Assembly (NCBI RefSeq): GCF_018812025.1
Contig: NC_063049.1
Location: 32,497,447-32,561,446, forward strand
Length of the DNA: 64,000 nt
Direction: 5' to 3'
Source of the DNA: Megalobrama amblycephala
Lineage: Eukaryota > Chordata > Actinopteri > Cypriniformes > Xenocyprididae
Shown: positions 10,701 through 19,700 of the stretch, one piece after another
Numbering within the stretch: the first letter of the stretch is position 1
Layout: each line of letters opens with the position of its first letter
Made by a program: the position numbers and the translations under genes
Notes under the pieces: model-generated
Databases searched by the model: none
The model's input: only the letters and a program-made list of their open reading frames with translations
What the model was told of the DNA's origin: nothing

Positions 10701-13700
10701 AGGAACGACTGATATTATCAGTGAGCAGTCACCCAGAGATTTATGACACAAGTTCATACTTCAGACAGGAATAAAAAGGACCTCGCTTGGAAGAGTGTCG
10801 GTGAGGAGTTTGGGCTACCTGGTAAGTTGTAAATACACATTTTACTTTTGAGTCACGTACACGTTTATCGACCCTCGGCCTTCCCGCGACGCTGACCCCT
10901 ACGCCGCTGTTCTGCTCTCCAGAGCAAATACAAAGCGGTAGCTCTCTCGATGAACGCACGATCAACATCAGCCATCTTGCAAACAGACAACCGCCTAGCA
11001 CTTGCCCCTCCCACAAGAAGCGGATTTCGCCTCGGACGCGCGTCAATTTCGCTTCAAACGCTTGTTTTTTACGCGCGTCTATTTCGCTCTAGACGCGCGA
11101 ATGCATTCAAAATGTTCAAGCGGCAAACTAGAAGCGGTAGACGCGAATTTGACGCTCTATTCGCGTTTGGTGTGAACGCAGCAAAGATGGCGGCGCGCAT
11201 GTTTCTCTGGAAAATAAGGTCTATTGCGGAACACTTTACACTTTCTCCCATTCAAAACAATACGAGTGACACGTCTTGTTGTGTTATTCAATGAGAACAA
11301 ACATATGTTTACGTTGCTAAGAGTGGTTGCTAATAGTGTTGTGTAGTGATACACAGAACTGTTGGGTGAAGCGATCATAGCCGAGTTTTATCATGAATAA
11401 AAGCTATTGACCAATCAGAATCAAGGACTGGAACTAACCGTTTTATAAATAACGTTTTTGTGCTAATATTTTCATAACATTATAACATAACTAATGTTCT
11501 TTTAATGTTACTGGAAAAGCACTTGTTCATAACTTTGAAAGAACCTTTTCCAGAACATTAGCCAAAGTTCTGAGACTGAGAACATTCCCTGTTAGTTGGG
11601 TAATGGCAAAAATGTGAATATGCCATCAGATTGAATCATCTGCATGTGACGGTGAGGTTAAACAAGAACATTTTTCTACTAATATAATAATACAAACATC
11701 ACAGCTACACAACGGTGCTGACAGTGACTGTGACTGATATGCATTCTAACCTGGGACAAGAGGAGGTACATCTCCAATTCAGCCACTCTGCGGCCCAGGC
11801 AGGCCCGAATGCCGAAGCCAAACGGCAAAGATCCAAAGGGGTGCTGGTTTAACTGCTTTTGCCCCCGGACCCATCGCTGGGGGAGAAAAGCAGAAGGATT
11901 GGGGAACACCTTCTCATCATAGGACACCGCGAAGTGGCAGAGGTGGAACAGAGTCTGGAAAACACCAAATACACAGCACTGATTAGTTTGGACCGTCTAT
12001 TCACAGATATGTTTACGGAATGGAGGTTTGTAGTGCAGCTTACATTTTTAGGGAACAGATGGCCACCAACCACTATTTCATTTTCAGCAACGACACGAGC
12101 ATTCCCAGGAACCACTGGATATAACCTGAGAATGCCAGAGAACATGTTTGGAGGATTAATTTAGCAGGATAACACCATACGCAGTGTTGGGCAAATGTAT
12201 TTTAAAATAAAATAATTTTAAAGGTGCCCTAGATTCAAAAATTGAATTTACCTTGGCATAGTTAAATAACAAGAGTTCAGTACATGGAAATGACATACAG
12301 TGAGTCTCAAACTTCATTGTTTTCTCCTTCTTATATAAATCTCATTTGTTTAAAAGACCTCAGAAGAACAGGCGAATCCCAACATAACACCGACTGTTAC
12401 GTAACAGTCGGGGTGTACGCCCCCAATATTTGCATATGCCAGCCCACGTTCCCAACATTATGAAAGGGATTACACGTCTGGATGTGCACAGCTGAATCAT
12501 CAGACCAGGTAAGCAAGCAAGAACAATAGCGAAAAATGGCAGCTGGAGCAATAATAACTGACATGATCTAAGATATCATGATATTTTTAGTGATATTTGT
12601 AAATTGTCTTTCTAAATGTTTTGTTAGCATGTTGCTAATGTACTGTTAAATGTGGTTAAAGTTACCATCGTTTCTTACTGTATTCACGGAGACAAGAGCC
12701 GTCGCATTTTCATTTTTAAACACTTGCAGTCTGTATAATTCATAAACACAACTTCATTCTTTATAAATCTCTCCAACAGTGTAGCATTAGCCGTTAGCCA
12801 CGGAACATAGCCTCAAACTCATTCAGAATCAAATGTAAACATCCAAATAAAAATTGTACTTACGCGATTAGACATGCTGCATGACGAACACGTTGTAAAG
12901 ATCCATTTTGAGGGTTATATTAGCTGTTCGAACTTTTTTTATGTTGTTTAAGGCAAGCGCAAGCTCTTGAGGCGTGGAGCACGAGATTTAAAGGGCCACA
13001 CACCCTGAATCGGCTCATTTATAATGATGCCCCAAAATAGGCAGTTAAAAAAATGAATTAAAAAAAATCTATGGGGTATTTTGAGCTGAAACTTCACAGA
13101 CACATTCAGGGGACACCTTAGACTTATATTACATCTCTTAAAAAAAAATTCTAGGGCACCTTTAAGTGTATCAAAATAAACTACAAAATACAGCAGCCAC
13201 ACCATGTATCAAAATAAACTATTGTATTTTTGTATTTTAAAAATACTTTTACAAGGGAGCATGACATTTCTTCGCAAACCTTTCATCAATTGGCCTATTT
13301 GATCTATCCTTCACCATTACACTGACTCAGTTGATTAAGTAAACAATGTTTGATAGCAACAGCTTTTCTCTGCCCGAGTCAATCAATAAATCTGACATAT
13401 GCAACCAGTTAAAGGCACAACACGTACAGTAGGATTTTTGGATTAAAATATCCAAAAACCACTAGAACAATGTTATATATTTTGTTGACTTGTGTACTTA
13501 CATTATCCCAAATGTTTCCAAGAATGTTTAAACCCAGAGAAATATGCAATTTTATCCAGGACACGGAGTGTGTCCGTGCGTCGCCTATCAATTACCCGCG
13601 TTATACCCTATTCCACGCATTATATTCCTCATGTTATGTAGCTTCTTAAATTTTGTTTTCTTGATTTACCGGGAGTACCATGTTTTTACCATGACTAATA

Positions 13701-16700
13701 TCGATCTAGCTTACTGCAGTGTGCAACAAGTGTCTCATAGCAGCCGCCAAGCGAACACATCATAACAACTTTCAACACACAAATGTATCTAATATGATAA
13801 ACAGCGCTGCATTACCCCACATACGCTAGACCAAAAAAAAGCGGAAATGGCGACTATGGCATAATAAAAGTTCCACTGCTCTCGAGACGTGTGTCGCGCT
13901 CATCTCTCATTAGCAATCTCTCCAGCGGTCTCGTTCAGCTCCAACATCACTCGCCCCTGCTCTGCTTTATATTTCAGTAACATTAATAATCTCATCCATG
14001 AACATGATTTCTGTCCGAGTCCCATCCCGATTCTTTTCCACTGTCTGTAGATGTGAAAACAACACATCCCATGATTCCACGAAATCAAGGATAAGCGACC
14101 TTTTGCAGAGAAAATTTTTGTGGATTTAACAGATCAAATATTCACATATCCTTGTGATCTCCCAGATGAAGCAACCAACCAACAGTTTAATGTTAAACAG
14201 TTTGCGAATTATTTATAATTGTATCCTAATTTAGTTACTTGGTGTTTGGTAACAAAGGGCCTACATTGCATCAGCAACACTGACTCAATGACAAACAAGT
14301 CATTCATTAGAAGACAACTGATGGCTCCTGTATTCATAGCAACTAGTTTATAACTAATTAATCAACTGATTGTTAATCATAAATATAGGAGGCTGCTGCG
14401 TGGTTCAATTGTTTTCAAGAACATTATGTATATTGGTAAACTATTTAGCCTAGGCTACTAAGAACACCAAAGCTTAACATCTGTTCTGAACTCAACAAGT
14501 CTGGGCAAACCACTAAGTAAGTACCAATCAGAGGCTGCATTTTTATGATGTTATCATGTCTTCTTCTTATGAAGTATTTTACAGTATTTTAAAACTACAA
14601 AAATACAAAATACAAAGCCATTTTCATCAACCCTATCAAATACAAATTACAAAATACTATTTTGTATTTGAAATACGTATTTAAAATACATGTATCATAA
14701 ATACTGCCCATCCCTGACTATACGTGATGTGTCTAAAATCAAATACTGTATTGTAGGTACTACATTTGGTTTGACTTGACTTGGTTTGACTTGCTAGTAT
14801 GGACTTGCTAGCGCTGAACTAGCATATCAGACAGCTCTTTTTGCTCTTATTAAATATGTTTATAACAATATAATAGAGAGATACAGTTTATGCTGTACCG
14901 AAGAGTCTCTCTAACGACGGCCTTTAGCAATGGCATCCTCATGATGTCATCACTGCAGGGCACCTTGTCACCCGGGCAGACGCTGATCACCTCCTCATGC
15001 AGCTTCTGCTGGATCTCTGGCTCCCGTGCCAAGTGATATAGCGCCCAAGAAATAGTATTTGAAGTCTAAACGGAGCACACATCGAAAATTCTCAATGTAA
15101 AACATTTTACAAATACTAACGACACATTTATTTCCTTTAGTTTTAAATCAAATGTTGCGATCATTGTTTGTATAATGAAAGAGAGTGAAGATACTTACAG
15201 TGTCGACTCCAGCCAGAAGAAGCTCTGTAATGCTTCCCAAAACCTCAGTGATGGACATCTGTTCACTGATCAGGAGGTGTGTGAGATACTCGCCCTCCAC
15301 TGGCTGCCCGTGTTTCACCATTTCCTGAATCTCTGTCATCTTCTTCTGCACCAGTTCATCCGCTGTGCAAAAAAACGGCATATTTAAGGATGACTGCCAT
15401 GCTATTACCTGATTACTATAGTTTGAATATAGTTGCTCTACACCAGCATTCAAAAGTTTGGAGTTGTTAAGATTTTTAATGTTTTTGAAAGAAGTCACTT
15501 ACGCTCACCAAGGCTGCATTTATTTGATCAAAAATACAGTCAAAACAGTAATATTGTGAAATATTATTACAATTTAAAGCTGAACAAAGCTGAATTTTCA
15601 GCATCATTACTCCAGTCTTCAGTGTCACATGATCCTTCAGAAATTATTCTAATATGCTGATTTGCTGCTCAAGAAATATTTCTGTTTATTAACAATGTTG
15701 AAAATAGTTGTGCTGTTTTTGTGGAAACTGATACATTTTTTTTCAAGATTCTTTGATGAATAAAGTTTATTTGTAATATAAATCTTTTTTTAACATCTTT
15801 TGTGTCTTTACTGTCAGTATTGATTATTTTAATTCATAACAGTATTAATTTACTTTCAAAAAAATCTTAATCTCAAACTTTTGAACTGTAGTTTACATAT
15901 ATATATAGTTAATTAATAAAAAAACATTTTTATAAATAATATAACTGTATTCATTTTAATATTTATTTATTAACAATAATAAAAATAGACTAACCAACTT
16001 TGAACAAATGGTCCCAAACAGCCACAAAATGCTTCCAAAAAGGCATGTAGGGCCAGAGAGATTTGGGAAACAGGATCACGATGGGAGAAAGCCGGAACAT
16101 TTCCCCCACAGAGAAGATAAACTTCTGTGTTTCTTCAGGAACCTCATCATTCAGACACCCCATACGAGTTTCAAATAACACTGAGCATATTCCTTGTGAA
16201 GGAAAGAGACAATATTAGTGTAATGGACACAGTGCTTTTTACCAAGTATATATATTAAATATAGCAAAGTACAACAAAACAATAAATCCTTAAGTTTATC
16301 CTTAAGCTCAAGATATATGAGAGTACAATTGCTTTCTAGGTATTTTTTTGACATTGATCTATTTAAAAGGAAGAGAGATTAAGATAAAGTCAGCTGCACA
16401 TGCCTAAGCTATGAACTCATCAAGGCCGATGCTCTTTATAACCAGTGGCCTTTGTTATCTAATGTGTGGCATTGACCCTTTTTATAGGGTGACCATATTT
16501 TGATTAGCGAAAACCAGGACAATCGGTCCGGCAATGAGATACTGATAATGATATAAATAATGTCTCTTCTGTATTAGAAAAATAATAAATAACTAAAAAA
16601 AATACCTCTGCTATATTAGCAATCCAAATTTAACAGAAAATAGCTCTCACAAACTTACAAAAACTAACTAAGAAAAAATATCTATATCTTTAGTTTTCTT

Positions 16701-19700
16701 CGTTTTCCTCTTCATCCTGTTTTTCTTCCTCATTCTCCTTGTTTGCCCATCTATATTTTGCTGTAGAGCTGATCTTTCCCAGCTGTTTTTTGTTACTTAA
16801 CAAATAAGCATGAAAGTTATAAAGAAATTTATATAGGCCTGTCAGCTGTTACATCGCAAAGTACAAAGGAAGAGCACAACGTGCTGAACTCATTGTAGAC
16901 GATAGCTGAAGGTTGCTCTGCTGTTACACGAAGTACCTGTTATTCAGTTACAGACGACTGCACAAATCGTGAATACTAATGAAAACATATAAACTGTTAC
17001 CTAGAAGTAAACAACTGTAGTTTTGGCGTAACCAGGACATTTTCATCACTTTATAAAAAACAACCAGGACGGCCAGGACAGGACGTGAAAACACAACATG
17101 TCCTGGGAAAACAGGACGTTTGGTCACCCTACCTTTGTACTCACTTGATTCACTCCTGTAAATCAGCAATTCATTAAAACTGCTCATATGAATCCCTGAG
17201 AATGCCTAATTATCTTGACCTTGAAACTACACAGTATTATTTACCTTCAAAGGCGAACTTGTACAATTCTCCTGCCAGGTCATACACCATAACGTCATTG
17301 CCTTTTGTTGTCTTAAGCTTAGCCACCTTCTCAATAAAGTCGCTGACCACGGCATTAATGGCATTAGTGTAGGAGGACACGTGTTTGGGCTTCAGCATGC
17401 GAGGATTCAGAATGCTTCTGATGCGCTGCCATTCTGCTCCCATTCTGTCACAGGACAATAAATACATTATGAGTACTGTCATTTCTGTAAGCATAATGAC
17501 TGTCACGTCTTTGCATGATAATTTGCTAAGATATAGCATTTTATATTCAAAATAAGTTCAGAACATTGATTATGAGGTATTTTTAATCAAATTTATGCAG
17601 TTATCTCATGGTAATTCTACAATTGACCTCTGAACAATAAAAGAGTACACTTTTAAAAATAAAGGTTCCAAAATGGGGTTTCGCAGCGATGCCATAGAAC
17701 AATTATGGGTTCCCCAAAGAATCTTTCAGTGAACAGTTCATATAAGTACTATTATATTCTTAGTGGTAAAAAATTTTTTTTTAATAACCTAAAGAATCTT
17801 TTTCCACTATAAAGACCTTGTGTGCAATGGAAAGTTTACATGGATGTTAATTTTTAAGATTTTTAAGAGTGTAGCCCTCTATTTTTGCTTTAGGTTTGGC
17901 AGTTGTTAGGGTTCGTTAAAACCAGTTTCCCCACTTACACTTGCATCTACACTGTGTTGCAAATTATTATGCAAGTGACTTCAGTACAATAAACATTCAG
18001 ATTTTAGTTTTTCAAAGAAAGTGTTTGTTTGTTTGATTTCTCATATCTTTTTTAAATAACCAATATCAATCTCAGACAGGTTTATTAAGTAGTTTGCCAG
18101 GTCTTCTTAGGTAAACAGAAAACCTACTTAAAGATGTTCCGCCACGTTATTAAGCAATTCACAGTTCTCATGCAATATGGGGAGGAAGAAAGATCTTTCT
18201 GAAGATGAAAATAAAAAGACATGAAAACAACTAATATTGTGTGAAAACTGAATGGAGATTTTCAAACTATCGTAAGATTTTTGAGTAATTTACAGTACAA
18301 GAGGACTCGGTCAAAAAAAATTATTGTATAAAAAGGACAATGTCTTTACTATAAAGGTAGTAAAGACATTGTTAAAATAGTCAATGTGACTACAGCGGTT
18401 CAAATGTTGAACCTTAAGCGACGAGAACACTTTTTGAATTCTGACGTAGAACCTGGAAGCGCTGAACGTAAACAGCATAGGAGAATGACAGGGGAGAGAC
18501 GAATTTGTTGGATAAAGTCATTATTTTTGTTTTGTTTTTGCTCACAAAAAGTATTCTCATCACTTCATAACATTGAGGTTGAACCACTGCAGTCATGTTG
18601 ACTATTTTAATGAAGTTTTTACTACCTTGAATGTGGTAATTACATTGCTTTCTATGGGGTATAAAAAAAAAACTTTAGGATTTCATCAAAAATATCTTAA
18701 TTTGTGTACTGAAGATGAACAAAGGTCTTGCGGGTGTGGAAAGACATGAGGGTGAGTAATTAATGACAGAATTTCATTTTTGGGTGAACTAACGCTTTAA
18801 ATGGAGTGGCCACTCACCAACCATCCATCCAGTTTAACTCCAACCCTAATTAAACACACCTGAACCAGCTAATCAAGGTCTTACTATTGACTAGAAACTT
18901 CCAGGAAGGTGTGTTGAGGCAAGTTGGAGCTAAACTCTGCAGGACAGTGGCCCTCCAAGACTGAGTTTGGACACCCCTGATCTAGACCATCCATGGTATT
19001 CGTCAGTGAAAAAAAATTCTAAACCCACTGTAAATGTTTCTCTTTGTGAGCTTTGTTTAGCTGTGGCTGAAATGTAACTATGCAAAACTGCCAGCCTGCA
19101 TGGAGAGGATCTAGAGACTCCAGAGACACCAGTGGCTTCAAATACCTGTTTGATGCTCAATTTCTTTTCTTTTTTTATAGCTGTCCTTTTAATACAATTA
19201 ATTTTTTGACAGAACATTTCCTTAATAAGCTTTTATCTGACCGAGTTCTTCTGTACTGTAAATTACTCAAAACTCTTACGATAGTTTGATCATCTCCATT
19301 CAGTTTTCACACAATATTAGTTGTCTTCATGCCTTTTGCAAGACATTGCACCATTTCATGCTTTTCATCTGCAGAAAGATCTTTCTTCCTCCCCATATTG
19401 CATGAGAACTGTGAATTGCTTAACTGTGTGGAACAACCTCTTAAAAGAAGGGTTTCCATTTACCTAAGTAGACCTGGGAAAACAAACCTGAAATCTGAAA
19501 TTGATACCAGTTATCTAAAAAGATATGCAGAAATCAAATAAACAAAGACTTTCTTTGAAAAACTAAAATCTGAATGTGTATTGTACTGAAATCCCACTGA
19601 TATGTAACTTGCATAATAATTTGAATTGATTTGAATTGAATTGATTGAACTCCTAAAGGATTCACTGCAATTTCATTGTTCAGTGTTCACTGTAAGATCT

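Larger units (their letters stand above)
8478..11602. mobile_element. Outer element with CCCAGCTAACAAAAA / CCCAACTAACAGGGA ends
   Basis: CCCAGCTAAC at about 8478 and its inverted counterpart GTTAGTTGGG at about 11602 bound two related flanks rich in short AACATTC, GAATGTT and AACGTTC motifs (8490-8720 and 11460-11600). At least three other inverted-repeat elements lie between them. It occupies most of cyp27c1 intron 8. Confidence 0.6.
12182..14716. mobile_element. hAT-like element with CAGTGTTGGGCA ends and an 8-bp target duplication (one mismatch)
   Basis: The left end CAGTGTTGGGCAAATGTATTT at 12182 is mirrored by AATACTGCCCATCCCTG ending at 14716, with poly-ATTTTAAAATAC sequence inside both ends. 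The flanking octamers ACCATACG (12174-12181) and ACTATACG (14717-14724) match at 7 of 8 positions. Two TTAA-type elements sit inside it. It lies in cyp27c1 intron 6. Confidence 0.82.
17954..19625. mobile_element. Element with very long (about 360 bp) inverted arms
   Basis: The arm at 17954-18316 is matched in reverse by 19237-19625 over nearly its full length. Landmarks are TGCAAATTATTATGCAAGT at the outer edge, AGAAAGATCTTTCT with CCCCATATTGCATGAGAACT mid-arm, and ACTCGGTC at the inner edge. The roughly 920-bp centre contains at least two other repeats (18373-18796 and 18803-18985). It lies in cyp27c1 intron 2. Confidence 0.85.

Noticed and set aside
10494..11378. Several Arg/Asn-rich frames on both strands
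   Set aside because: They are by-products of the CGCGAAT/GACGCG repeats in the CpG-rich MITE at 10338-11183.
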